From: Arthrobacter silvisoli
Lineage (GTDB): Bacteria > Actinomycetota > Actinomycetes > Actinomycetales > Micrococcaceae
NCBI RefSeq assembly: GCF_003369445.1
Contig: NZ_QRCU01000023.1
Location: 1 to 49,057 of the forward strand
Reading direction: 5' to 3'
DNA length: 49,057 nt
Shown here: piece by piece, positions 19,428 to 26,791 of the stretch
How the letters are laid out: every line of letters starts with the position of its first letter
How positions within the stretch are numbered: the first letter of the stretch is position 1
The notes under the pieces: model-generated
The model's database searches: none
Told to the model about the DNA's origin: nothing
Seen by the model: the letters and a program-made list of their open reading frames with translations, nothing else
Made by a program: the position numbers and the translations under genes

Positions 19428-19811
19428 ATGAAAGCCCAAACTGTCACCCGCACTGCTCCACTCCCGGACGGTCGCCCGGGCAGCGAAAGAGGCGGCCGCG
19501 ATGGCGATTGGATGGCCCCGGCCGGCGCCGTACGGGCGGAGATCCGGACCGGCCAGTCCGCGGCCGAAAAACGCGGCCGCGCCGGCGTCGTCGAGCTGTT
19601 CCCCGGCTCGTCGCGTCCTACCGGCGATTCCCCCACGTCCAAGCGCCGGGTCGGCGCCATGGCATCGGAACTGGGGATGGCCACTGCAGAGTACGCGATC
19701 GCAACGCTGGCCGCCGTCGGTTTTGCCGGCGTCCTGGTCGTCCTCCTCCGGAGCGAGGAAGTCAGGAGTTTCCTGCTGAACCTTATCCGCACGGCACTCG
19801 CCCTGCCATGA
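19428..19811 (+). CDS. DUF4244 Flp-pilin-like protein with long N-terminal extension
   Basis: A 127-residue protein whose last ~55 residues are the DUF4244 core: G-M-A-T-A-E-Y-A-I-A-T-L-A-A-V-G-F-A-G-V, a single hydrophobic helix after a Gly and with the T-A-E-Y signature, similar to Flp pilins (cleavage before a hydrophobic stretch with Glu at position 5). About 80 hydrophilic, basic residues precede it, much longer than the short leaders of typical members. The ATG at 19428 has AGAAAGG upstream; an internal ATG at 19659, only seven codons before the hydrophobic core, would give a normal-length pilin. The product is the probable major pilin. The gene overlaps the next by four bases. Confidence 0.82.
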   Translation: MKAQTVTRTAPLPDGRPGSERGGRDGDWMAPAGAVRAEIRTGQSAAEKRGRAGVVELFPGSSRPTGDSPTSKRRVGAMASELGMATAEYAIATLAAVGFAGVLVVLLRSEEVRSFLLNLIRTALALP

Positions 19812-20416
19812 GCCCGCGCCCCGGCCACGTACAGGCGGGCCAGCAGTTTCCCTGGGTGGCGGCCAATGCCCGTCGGCCAAGGAAACAGCGGCGCTCCGGC
19901 CCGGTGAAGGACCGAGGGGCTGTCACGGCCGAGTTCGCGGTTGCCCTTCCCGCAGTACTCCTCCTTCTCGCCTTGCTGCTGGCCGGGGCCGCGGCGGGGA
20001 TCACCCAACTCCGGATCGAGGAAGCCGCCAGGGCGGGTGCGCGGGCCTTGGCCCGCGGCGAAGGAACCGCAACCGTGGAAGGCATTGCCAAGCGCCTGGC
20101 CGGGGACACGGCCACTGCGGCCGTTTCGACGCAAGGGGAGTGGCTGGACGTGACAGTGTCAGCCCGGGTCGGCGGGCCGTTTGGGGCCGTGATTCCGTGG
20201 ACACTCACGGCGAGGGCCTCGGCCCGGACCGAGTTGCCCGACCGGGCGGCAGCTTCGCGCCCGCGCATCCCCGGTCCGGAGGGAAGCGTGGATTTCCTCG
20301 TCCTCGGTGGGGACCTGCGAGGCAAGGACTTGCGGGGCGGCGGGCTGCGGGGCGACGACGGGCGGCAGTGGGACGGCGATCCCACGCAGCTGCGTTTCGG
20401 CGGGGCCGTGGCATGA
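19808..20416 (+). CDS. TadE-family pseudopilin
   Basis: A 202-residue protein with the TadE motif near residue 42: D-R-G-A-V-T-A-E-F-A-V-A-L-P-A-V followed by a hydrophobic helix (L-L-L-L-A-L-L-L-A-G-A-A-A-G) and the E-E-A-A-R-A-G-A-R segment. The mature domain continues to about residue 145. The last ~45 residues are a charged Gly-rich tail with the imperfect repeat R-G-K-D-L-R-G-G-G-L-R-G-D-D, absent from most family members that I know. TadE-like proteins are minor pseudopilins. Starts at ATG 19808 overlapping the upstream stop. Confidence 0.85.
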   Translation: MSPRPGHVQAGQQFPWVAANARRPRKQRRSGPVKDRGAVTAEFAVALPAVLLLLALLLAGAAAGITQLRIEEAARAGARALARGEGTATVEGIAKRLAGDTATAAVSTQGEWLDVTVSARVGGPFGAVIPWTLTARASARTELPDRAAASRPRIPGPEGSVDFLVLGGDLRGKDLRGGGLRGDDGRQWDGDPTQLRFGGAVA

Positions 20417-20847
20417 CGGGCGGGGCACCTGGCACGGGGTGCGGGTACCTTGGCCAGAACACAAGCCGGAACACAAGCCGGCACACAGACCGGCACGCCG
20501 ACGCCTGCTTCCCGGAGCGCGGTTCGGGGACCATCCTCGCCGCTGGCTTGGGTCTCCTTGTCATCAGCCTCATGATCGCTGCAGTCCTTCTGGCCCAGGC
20601 CGGGGTGCATGCTCAAAGGGCCGCGGCGGCTGCGGACATGGCTGCGCTCGCAGCGGCGGATGCAGCGCGCGGGCTCAAGCCAGGCGACCCCTGCACAGTG
20701 GCCGCGGAGACGGCCCGGCAAAACAATGCCTCGCTGACCTCCTGCCTGCTTGCCGGAGGAGGCATCGTAGAGGTCCGCACACGGCTGATGCAGGGGTCGT
20801 TCCTCGGGAGCGCCACCGGCCATTCGCGGGCGGGCCCTCCACCATGA
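20413..20847 (+). CDS. TadG/Rv3654c-like secreted or pilus-associated protein
   Basis: A 144-residue last gene of the tad operon. After a hydrophilic start that includes a Thr/Arg/His-rich tandem repeat (coded by 20461-20496), residues ~37-60 are a hydrophobic helix (G-S-G-T-I-L-A-A-G-L-G-L-L-V-I-S), followed by A-A-A-A-A-D-M-A-A-L-A-A-A-D-A-A and a Cys-containing C-terminal domain (C-T-V-A-A-E-T-A...T-S-C-L-L-A-G-G). This is the helicase/secretion-neighbourhood TadE-like family represented by Rv3654c in M. tuberculosis. The two cysteines could form a disulfide outside the membrane. ATGA overlap with the TadE gene. Role in the pilus is unknown. Confidence 0.78.
   Translation: MTGGAPGTGCGYLGQNTSRNTSRHTDRHADACFPERGSGTILAAGLGLLVISLMIAAVLLAQAGVHAQRAAAAADMAALAAADAARGLKPGDPCTVAAETARQNNASLTSCLLAGGGIVEVRTRLMQGSFLGSATGHSRAGPPP
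20461..20496 (+). repeat. 12-bp tandem repeat, three copies, in coding sequence
   Basis: Three 12-base units (ACAAGCCGGAAC, ACAAGCCGGCAC, ACAGACCGGCAC) lie in frame in the TadG-like gene and encode three T-x-R-x repeats (T-S-R-N, T-S-R-H, T-D-R-H). Being a multiple of three, copy changes would keep the frame, so the tract could vary between strains. Confidence 0.8.
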
Positions 20848-20906
20848 GCCGGCGGCCTGGTGCCACCCAAGGCCCCTATTTCAGGGAACCGCAGCTCTTG
20901 GTACGC

Positions 20907-23249
20907 CTAAACCGCGTCCTTGAGCAGTACGTCGAGGAGGGTCACAGCGGCGTCCTTGTCCAGAGGGTTGTTCTTGTTCCCGCATTTGGGCGACTGGACA
21001 CAGGAGGGGCAGCCGCTCTCGCATTCGCAGGCCTTGATCGCATCGCGCGTAGCGGTCAGCCAGACGCGGGCTTTCTCGTAGCCGCGTTCGGCGAAACCGG
21101 CCCCGCCAGGATGGCCGTCGTACACAAAGATGGTCGGCACTCCGGTGTCGGCATGGAGCGCGGTGGAGACGCCGCCGATATCCCAGCGGTCGCTGGACGC
21201 TACAAGGGGAAGGAGCCCGATTGCGGCGTGTTCTGCGGCATGGAGCGCTCCGGGGAACTGGGCCTCGATCAGGCCTGCGTTCCGGAGCGTGCGGCCGTGC
21301 ACCACAAACCAGACCGCCTTGGTGAAAAGGTCCCGGGCGCCCAGATCCAGCGGTTCCTCGCCCAGCACCTCATTGGAAACCAAGGCTTTTCGTTGGAAGG
21401 AGACTACTTGGGTCGTCACTTTCACTTCACCGAAGTAGACCGAGATGTCGCCCCAGTCCACTGTTCGCAACGTTTGCAGCACTTCAATCTGGGTTACGTC
21501 CCGGGCAGTGGTGTAGTAATCGGGATTCGTCCGCCGCACCACCACACAGTGGTCCTGCTCGTTCAGTTCCTCCACCAGGTAGCTGTCGCCTTGGTGGACA
21601 TAGATCGCCCCGGTGTGCGCCTGGTAGTGGGTCTGGGGCGAATCCATGGTTCCCAGGAGGGTTCCCGCTTCCGCGTCCACAATGCTTACCGGTCCGCCGC
21701 CGTCGCTGCGCAGGTTCACCATCCCGGCGGCGCTTTCGGGATGTGTCCAGAACCAGCCGGCAGCTCGCCTCCGGAGGTAGCCCTGGGCGACGAGCTGGCC
21801 AAGCAGACCCTCGGCCGTTGGGCCGAACAGGCCGTGTTCCGAGCTTCCGATGGGCAACTCCGCCGCGGCGGCGCAGAGATGGGGTCCCAGCACATAGGGA
21901 TTGCCGGGGTCGAACACCGTAGCCTCAACCGGGACGTCGAAGATCGCCTCGGGGTGGTTGACCAGATACGTATCCAGGGGATCGTCGCTGGCCACGAAGG
22001 CTGCGATGGCGTCCTGGCCGGCACGCCCGGCCCGGCCGATCTGTTGGAACAGTGAGGCACGGGTTCCTGGCCAGCCGGCGACGAGCACGGCGTCCAGCCC
22101 GGAAATGTCGATCCCAAGCTCAAGGGCTGAGGTGCTGGACACTCCCAGGAGTTCTCCGCTGCGCAGCGCCTTCTCGAGGGCACGGCGTTCCTCGGGGAGG
22201 TAGCCGGAGCGGTACGCGGCCACGCGGCGGGGAAGGCTCGGGTCCACCTCGTCAAGCAGCCTCTTGGTGATGGACGAGATGCTTTCGGCTCCGCGGCGGG
22301 ACTTGATGAAGGCGATGGTCCGGACCCTCGAGGACACCAGGTTTGCCATGATGTCAGCGGTTTCCGCCACAGCCGTCCGCCGGGTCCGGGCCCCGTTTTC
22401 GCCCTTTAGTTCGGTCAGGGCAGGTTCCCACAGAGCCACGGTAGTGGCGCCGTGCGGGGAACTGTCGTGGGACACCTCGCGGACAGGAGCCCCTATGAGG
22501 CGGGAGAAGGAGGTGCCCGGGTCCGACGCGGTGGCCGATGCAGCGATGAAGACGGGTTCAGGGAAGGAGGTGCCCGCCCCGTAGTAGGCGCAGATGCGTC
22601 GGAGCCGGCGCATCAGGTTGGCTACATGGGAACCGAACACGCCGCGGTAGCTGTGGGCCTCGTCCACGATCACGTAGCGCAGGCGGCGGAAGAAGCGTGC
22701 CCACCATTGATGGTTCGGAAGGATGCCGAAGTGCAGCATGTCGGGGTTGGCCAGGATGAAATTCGCGTGGTCCCGGATCCAGCGCCGGGCTGAAACGTCG
22801 GTGTCACCGTCGTAGCTTTCGGCCCGGACCGTGGCCAGGCCGAGGGCACGCAGGGCCGAGAGCTGGTCGGCGGCCAGAGCCTTGGTGGGGGCGAGGTAGA
22901 GAGCCACCGCGCCGTCGTCGTGGATCCGGCCGGGCTCCGACAGGACCCGGAGTTCCGACCGGTGGATCGCATCCAATGCGGGCAGTTGGTAGGCGAGGGA
23001 CTTGCCGGACGCCGTGCCCGTGGCGATCACTACGTGTTCGCCGGCGTGGGCGAGATCAGCGGCTTCGATCTGGTGCCGGTACGGTTCTTGGATTCCCAGC
23101 GAACCGTAGGCTTCGACGATGTCGGGGTGCACCCACCCCGGCCAGGGTTCGTGGACGGCTTTGCGGGCCGGAATAGTGTGGACATGGCGGAGCTGCTCCG
23201 GGTCCGGGCTGCGGCCCAGCAGGGAGATCAGCGATTCGGCGTTATCCAC
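20907..23249 (-). CDS. DEAD/DEAH-box helicase with DUF1998/MZB zinc domain
   Basis: A 780-residue superfamily-2 ATP-dependent helicase of the YprA / Hrq1-like group. Motif I is G-T-A-S-G-K-S (78-84), motif II D-E-A-H (196-199), S-A-T-A-S-D is motif III, and motif VI is Q-I-G-R-A-G-R-A-G-Q. The C-terminal DUF1998/MZB part ends with four cysteines, C-E-S-G-C-P-S-C-V-Q-S-P-K-C, a metal site used in DNA-repair members of the family. The GTG at 23249 lacks an SD but has a CAGAAT hexamer six bases upstream, suggesting a leaderless start. It converges on the tad operon; the same neighbour (Rv3649) sits by the tad genes in M. tuberculosis. Substrate unknown. Confidence 0.9.
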   Translation of the reverse strand: MDNAESLISLLGRSPDPEQLRHVHTIPARKAVHEPWPGWVHPDIVEAYGSLGIQEPYRHQIEAADLAHAGEHVVIATGTASGKSLAYQLPALDAIHRSELRVLSEPGRIHDDGAVALYLAPTKALAADQLSALRALGLATVRAESYDGDTDVSARRWIRDHANFILANPDMLHFGILPNHQWWARFFRRLRYVIVDEAHSYRGVFGSHVANLMRRLRRICAYYGAGTSFPEPVFIAASATASDPGTSFSRLIGAPVREVSHDSSPHGATTVALWEPALTELKGENGARTRRTAVAETADIMANLVSSRVRTIAFIKSRRGAESISSITKRLLDEVDPSLPRRVAAYRSGYLPEERRALEKALRSGELLGVSSTSALELGIDISGLDAVLVAGWPGTRASLFQQIGRAGRAGQDAIAAFVASDDPLDTYLVNHPEAIFDVPVEATVFDPGNPYVLGPHLCAAAAELPIGSSEHGLFGPTAEGLLGQLVAQGYLRRRAAGWFWTHPESAAGMVNLRSDGGGPVSIVDAEAGTLLGTMDSPQTHYQAHTGAIYVHQGDSYLVEELNEQDHCVVVRRTNPDYYTTARDVTQIEVLQTLRTVDWGDISVYFGEVKVTTQVVSFQRKALVSNEVLGEEPLDLGARDLFTKAVWFVVHGRTLRNAGLIEAQFPGALHAAEHAAIGLLPLVASSDRWDIGGVSTALHADTGVPTIFVYDGHPGGAGFAERGYEKARVWLTATRDAIKACECESGCPSCVQSPKCGNKNNPLDKDAAVTLLDVLLKDAV

Positions 23250-23317
23250 CAGAACATTCTGTCACCGGCGCCAAGGGGGTGGATCACGGAACGCGCAGTC
23301 CAAGGAACGGGAAGGAG

Positions 23318-24013
23318 TCAGTCCACCGAGAGGTCGCCGTCCTGGTCGGACGACGTGGACAGCATCAGGACCCCACTGATGCTCCGCCAGCCGAGGTGCG
23401 AGTAGAGCTTTTGGCCGTCCAGGGATGCCAGGAGGAGCCCGTTCTCGACGTCGTGCTCGAACGCCTGGGCCGCGAGGGCCTTCATGATGAAGCTGCCGAG
23501 GCCGCGGCGCTGGAATGCCGGCTCGGTGACAATCTTGTCGAAGACGGCAGTGGTGCCCACTACGCACACGCGTCCGCTGGCGGCCAGGTCCTCACCGGAA
23601 CGGACTTCGGCGTAGTGGACGCCCCCGCTCTTGGAGGTCGAGAGCTTCAGGGATTCATCGGAGAGCCAGGGGTCCTCGGCGTCCTGGGTCTCCATGTCCA
23701 CGATCATCATGGTCTGGGATGCGGAGGTGATGTGCAGGCGGTGCTCGTTGGCGAGGAAGGTGTAACGGGCGAGGTCGTTGCTGAGGATGGTCAGGATGCG
23801 GGTCGGAGCCTCTGAAGTCTTTGCTGCCAGTTCGGCGAATTCCGCATCCGAGGGGTTGTGGGCGAAGTATTCCCAGTCCCCGGTTTTGTCGGCACGCAGC
23901 ACCGCGGGGAACCGGCCTTCCTTGCGCGTTTCGTAGCCCCGGCAGCCGGCCCAACCGGCCACCCAGACCTCCAGCAGATGCGTGATGTCTTCAACCAAGG
24001 CGTCTGGACTCAT
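23318..24013 (-). CDS. GNAT-family N-acetyltransferase
   Basis: A 231-residue protein. The acetyl-CoA-binding motif A is [23 protein letters not shown] (Q-R-R-G-L-G holds the pyrophosphate), followed by [19 protein letters not shown], a common GNAT ending. The first ~110 residues are a separate, poorly conserved domain, so the acceptor cannot be predicted. A TAGTCT hexamer ends six bases before the ATG, which suggests a leaderless transcript. It lies upstream of the helicase gene on the same strand but has its own promoter-like element. Confidence 0.85.
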   Translation of the reverse strand: MSPDALVEDITHLLEVWVAGWAGCRGYETRKEGRFPAVLRADKTGDWEYFAHNPSDAEFAELAAKTSEAPTRILTILSNDLARYTFLANEHRLHITSASQTMMIVDMETQDAEDPWLSDESLKLSTSKSGGVHYAEVRSGEDLAASGRVCVVGTTAVFDKIVTEPAFQRRGLGSFIMKALAAQAFEHDVENGLLLASLDGQKLYSHLGWRSISGVLMLSTSSDQDGDLSVD

Positions 24014-24153
24014 GTAGAGAGACTATTCCCAGGGGGCAGGGGAGCAACAGGGGGAGGCAGTAACAGCTGGGTTAACACTCCGGGCCGCAGGTCAAGGGGC
24101 GGAAACCCCCGGAGGGCGGGGACCCCCGGAGCGCCTGGTTTGCCGCGGCCCGG

Positions 24154-24159
24154 TACCCT
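24154..24159 (+). promoter_or_regulatory. -10 hexamer of leaderless trhO
   Basis: TACCCT ends eight bases before the GTG of trhO, so transcription would begin at or one base before the start codon. No Shine-Dalgarno is present. No clear -35 is visible. Confidence 0.5.
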
Positions 24160-24166
24160 TAAATCC

Positions 24167-25060
24167 GTGGCTTTAAACAAGATTGTGCTCTTCTATGGCT
24201 TTACCCCGATCACGGATCCGGAGGCCGTGCGCCTGTGGCAGCGTGCCCTCTGCGAGAAGCTCGGGCTGACCGGGCGCATCCTGATCTCGAAAGACGGAAT
24301 CAACGCCACGGTCGGCGGCGAGATCGGCAACGTCAAGCAGTACGTGAAGACCACCCGGGAGTACAAAGGCTTTCGTGACATCGACTTCAAGTGGTCCGAG
24401 GGCGGCGCGGACGACTTTCCGCGCCTCAGCGTCAAAGTCCGCGACGAAATCGTCTCCTTCGGGGCACCCGGCGAGCTGAAGGTCGACGCGAACGGTGTTG
24501 TTGGGGGAGGTGTCCACCTCAAGCCAGAGGAACTGCACGCCATGCTGGAGGAGAAGAAGGCCGCCGGCCAGGACGTGAAGTTCTTCGATGGCCGCAACGC
24601 TTTCGAGGCGCAGATCGGAAAGTTCAAGGACGCGATCGTTCCCGACGTGGCAACCACCCACGACTTCATCAAGGAACTCGAGTCAGGAAAATACGACGGG
24701 CTCAAGGACCAGCCTGTCGTCACGTATTGCACCGGCGGGATCCGCTGCGAGGTCCTCTCCAGCCTCATGGTGAACCGTGGCTTCAAAGAGGTGTACCAGC
24801 TGGACGGCGGCATCGTCCGCTACGGAGAAAAGTACAAGGACCAAGGGCTTTGGGAAGGGTCGCTCTACGTTTTCGACAAGCGGATGCATGTGGAATTCAG
24901 CGAGGACGCCAAGACCATCGGACAATGCGTCCGTTGCGAAGCCCCGACCAACAAGTTCGAAAACTGTTCCAACCCCAGCTGCCGCAACCTCACTCTCTAC
25001 TGCGCCGAGTGCGCAGCCAGCCCGGAAACACTGCGCTGCCCGCAAGGTTGCGCGGCCTAG
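24167..25060 (+). CDS. trhO: Oxygen-dependent tRNA uridine(34) hydroxylase (rhodanese domain)
   Basis: A 297-residue cytosolic enzyme of the YceA/TrhO family, which makes 5-hydroxyuridine at the wobble position of certain tRNAs using molecular oxygen. An N-terminal acylphosphatase-like domain ([11 protein letters not shown], residues 4-100) is followed by a rhodanese domain whose active loop is C-T-G-G-I-R-C-E with Cys188. A C-terminal Cys-rich tail (C-V-R-C-E...C-S-N-P-S-C...C-A-E-C...C-P-Q-G-C) may bind metal. The GTG is used because conserved sequence begins there; in-frame codons upstream are not family-like. Confidence 0.9.
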   Translation: MALNKIVLFYGFTPITDPEAVRLWQRALCEKLGLTGRILISKDGINATVGGEIGNVKQYVKTTREYKGFRDIDFKWSEGGADDFPRLSVKVRDEIVSFGAPGELKVDANGVVGGGVHLKPEELHAMLEEKKAAGQDVKFFDGRNAFEAQIGKFKDAIVPDVATTHDFIKELESGKYDGLKDQPVVTYCTGGIRCEVLSSLMVNRGFKEVYQLDGGIVRYGEKYKDQGLWEGSLYVFDKRMHVEFSEDAKTIGQCVRCEAPTNKFENCSNPSCRNLTLYCAECAASPETLRCPQGCAA

Positions 25061-25087
25061 GCAGCCTCGGAAGACGGCTGAACCAGC

Positions 25088-25624
25088 TCAGATCCTGGTC
25101 ACCCGGTAGGCGAAATTTGCCCGCCTGACGGCCTCGATAGTGACGTCGAGCACCGTGGACTTGGGCAGCTCGACGACGTTGATGCGGGTCTCACCGCAAT
25201 CCATCGTGAGTTCGATGATCGCGTCTTTGCCGTCCCGGACGGAGTAGGACGCCTGGCGGGCGCCCCGGCACGCCAAAGCGACCGAATACGTTCCGGCCGG
25301 TAGCTGGACTGTCCGTTCCGTGCGCGATTCACCGGAACCAAGGAAGCCGTAACTGGTGAAGAAAGCCTGCCCGATGTTGGCCGGCAGCGCCTGTTGCGCC
25401 CACGCAGCCAGGACCTCGCCGGTAACGGTGCGGTCCAGTCCCGGATCCCGCGGCAGCACCGGGTCGGTAATCACCGGAGCGGGGCGCACAGGCAGCGGGC
25501 CGCGGCCGTCGTCGTAGCTGTATTCGCAGGCGGCCAGCCCGGCGGCCGCCAGGCCGCAACAGAGCACGACGGCGGCAACAACCCGCCGTTTCCGGGGCAC
25601 CTTGAGGCCTCGCCACCGGCCCAT
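25088..25624 (-). CDS. Putative lipoprotein A of a three-gene paralogous cluster
   Basis: A 178-residue protein I cannot name. It has a lipoprotein signal with basic N-tail (V-P-R-K-R-R), hydrophobic core and lipobox L-A-A-C (Cys33), followed by an acidic/Tyr-rich start of the mature protein (E-Y-S-Y-D-D-G). The C-terminal ~80 residues share a pattern with the next two genes: L-P-A-G-T-Y-S-V-A-L-A-C, a second Cys about 30 residues on (M-D-C-G-E-T), then a beta-rich ending. The spaced cysteines suggest an exported disulfide-bonded beta-sandwich. It converges with trhO (27 bp apart). A ~45 bp spacer separates it from lipoprotein B upstream. Confidence 0.75.
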   Translation of the reverse strand: MGRWRGLKVPRKRRVVAAVVLCCGLAAAGLAACEYSYDDGRGPLPVRPAPVITDPVLPRDPGLDRTVTGEVLAAWAQQALPANIGQAFFTSYGFLGSGESRTERTVQLPAGTYSVALACRGARQASYSVRDGKDAIIELTMDCGETRINVVELPKSTVLDVTIEAVRRANFAYRVTRI

Positions 25625-25669
25625 ATTCCGACTTTACGCCCGCACGCGGGCTGTCGTGAGAGTGGCGCC

Positions 25670-26215
25670 CTACGGTTTACCAGGCACCTTCAGGACGTGT
25701 ACGCCTCCAGCGGACCCGGTACCGGGCGTCTTCCCCCGGAGCCTGATGGTGACTGGTCCCTGCGCGAGTTTGTAGTCGGTTTCATCGATTTCGCCGCAGC
25801 GGATCGTGCGGGGTGCAACCGGGTCTCCTTCGTGAACGACGATGAGGAAGGCCTCTTGATCCCCGAGGCAAGTTGTCCTGAACAGGTATTTGCCAGCATC
25901 GACCCGTGAACTCGCTGCCATCCCGCCGTATTGCGAAGCAGGATCAATGCCCGAAGGGGCGATGCCACCAACCGATTTCGTCACGGTTGCCGGAGATACC
26001 TTGCCCAAGGAAGAGCTGACCCGGTCTAAGTCCCTTTGCGCCCGTTTCAAAGTTTCGGGATCCGGGGCGGCCCCCGAAAGAAGCACGTCCGGCTGCACCG
26101 TCGAAGGGGAACCTGGCCTCGCGCTGGGCGGCGGCTCGCCTTCTTCCGTGTATTCACACGCCGCCAGGGCAGCCAGCAATGCCACTACCGCGATTGCCCG
26201 TCCCCACACAGCCAT
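25670..26215 (-). CDS. Putative lipoprotein B of a three-gene paralogous cluster
   Basis: A 181-residue lipoprotein with signal A-V-V-A-L-L-A-A-L-A-A-C (Cys20) and a mature start E-Y-T-E-E-G resembling that of lipoprotein A (E-Y-S-Y-D-D). Then comes a helix (P-E-T-L-K-R-A-Q-R-D-L-D-R) and the shared C-terminal pattern: D-A-G-K-Y-L-F-R-T-T-C and a second Cys ~26 residues later in I-R-C-G-E-I. The latter aligns with D-C-G-E-T of A. Function unknown. It lies between A and C on the same strand; the gap to C is 24 bp, so an operon is likely. Codon use matches the neighbours. Confidence 0.75.
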   Translation of the reverse strand: MAVWGRAIAVVALLAALAACEYTEEGEPPPSARPGSPSTVQPDVLLSGAAPDPETLKRAQRDLDRVSSSLGKVSPATVTKSVGGIAPSGIDPASQYGGMAASSRVDAGKYLFRTTCLGDQEAFLIVVHEGDPVAPRTIRCGEIDETDYKLAQGPVTIRLRGKTPGTGSAGGVHVLKVPGKP

Positions 26216-26239
26216 GGGGAAAGCCTAACCGACGGCGTG

Positions 26240-26680
26240 CTACCTGGCCGCGGCCAGCTGGTAGGCGTAAATGAGGGGTACGTCCACGCTGCTCGCGGTG
26301 ACCTCCACCGTCCCGCCGGACGGCAGGTCCACCCGCGCGGTCTCGTAGCTTCCGTTGCAGGCCGCGCCGGCTTCGGTAATCTCCCGCCCGTCGGCGGACA
26401 CGGTGAAGAAGGCCTTGCCGCCGCCGTCGCAGGCAACGGTCAGGGTGTAGTCGCCGGCGGGAACGGCCGTCGACTTGACCAGGGGTTCGCGCTTGAGGAT
26501 CTTCCCTGAATCCTCCAGGACAACGCTGGAAGCGGACGGCAGCACCTTGGCCTTCCAGGCCGGGACGTCGGCGTCCTCCACGGAAGGAGCTGCGGAACAG
26601 GATGCCAGTGCCAATGCGGCCATGAGGCCCGGCGCCGCGCAACGCAAGACGGCACGGGCTGTGGAGGGAAGGAAAGCCAT
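26240..26680 (-). CDS. Putative lipoprotein C of a three-gene paralogous cluster
   Basis: A 146-residue lipoprotein, first gene of the cluster. The signal ends with lipobox A-L-A-S-C (Cys28). A linker precedes the common domain: V-P-A-G-D-Y-T-L-T-V-A-C, then A-A-C-N-G-S about 26 residues later, ending I-Y-A-Y-Q-L-A-A-A, which aligns with F-A-Y-R-V of lipoprotein A. The domain is probably a small exported beta-sandwich with one disulfide. Upstream is the divergent methyltransferase gene, with about 110 bp between them, including repeated TTTCCACATA words (26713-26742). Confidence 0.75.
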   Translation of the reverse strand: MAFLPSTARAVLRCAAPGLMAALALASCSAAPSVEDADVPAWKAKVLPSASSVVLEDSGKILKREPLVKSTAVPAGDYTLTVACDGGGKAFFTVSADGREITEAGAACNGSYETARVDLPSGGTVEVTASSVDVPLIYAYQLAAAR

Positions 26681-26779
26681 GTTTCCACGCTACCCGCTCC
26701 CCGCTGTGCCATTTTCCACATAACAGACCAGCTTTCCACATAGCAGACCAGCGGTCGGCCCGGGCATGTAACCTCCCTC

Positions 26780-26785
26780 TAAACT
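26780..26785 (+). promoter_or_regulatory. -10 hexamer of leaderless methyltransferase gene
   Basis: TAAACT ends six bases before the GTG start at 26792. No ribosome site is present, so the message is probably leaderless. Confidence 0.5.
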
Positions 26786-26791
26786 TTCAAG

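Noticed and set aside
20461..20496. Short tandem repeat as a CRISPR array
   Set aside because: Units are 12 bases with no spacers and lie in frame in a gene.
24105..24131. Direct repeat ACCCCCGGAG (24105-24114, 24122-24131) upstream of trhO as an operator
   Set aside because: Low complexity, GC-rich and not palindromic; could be chance.
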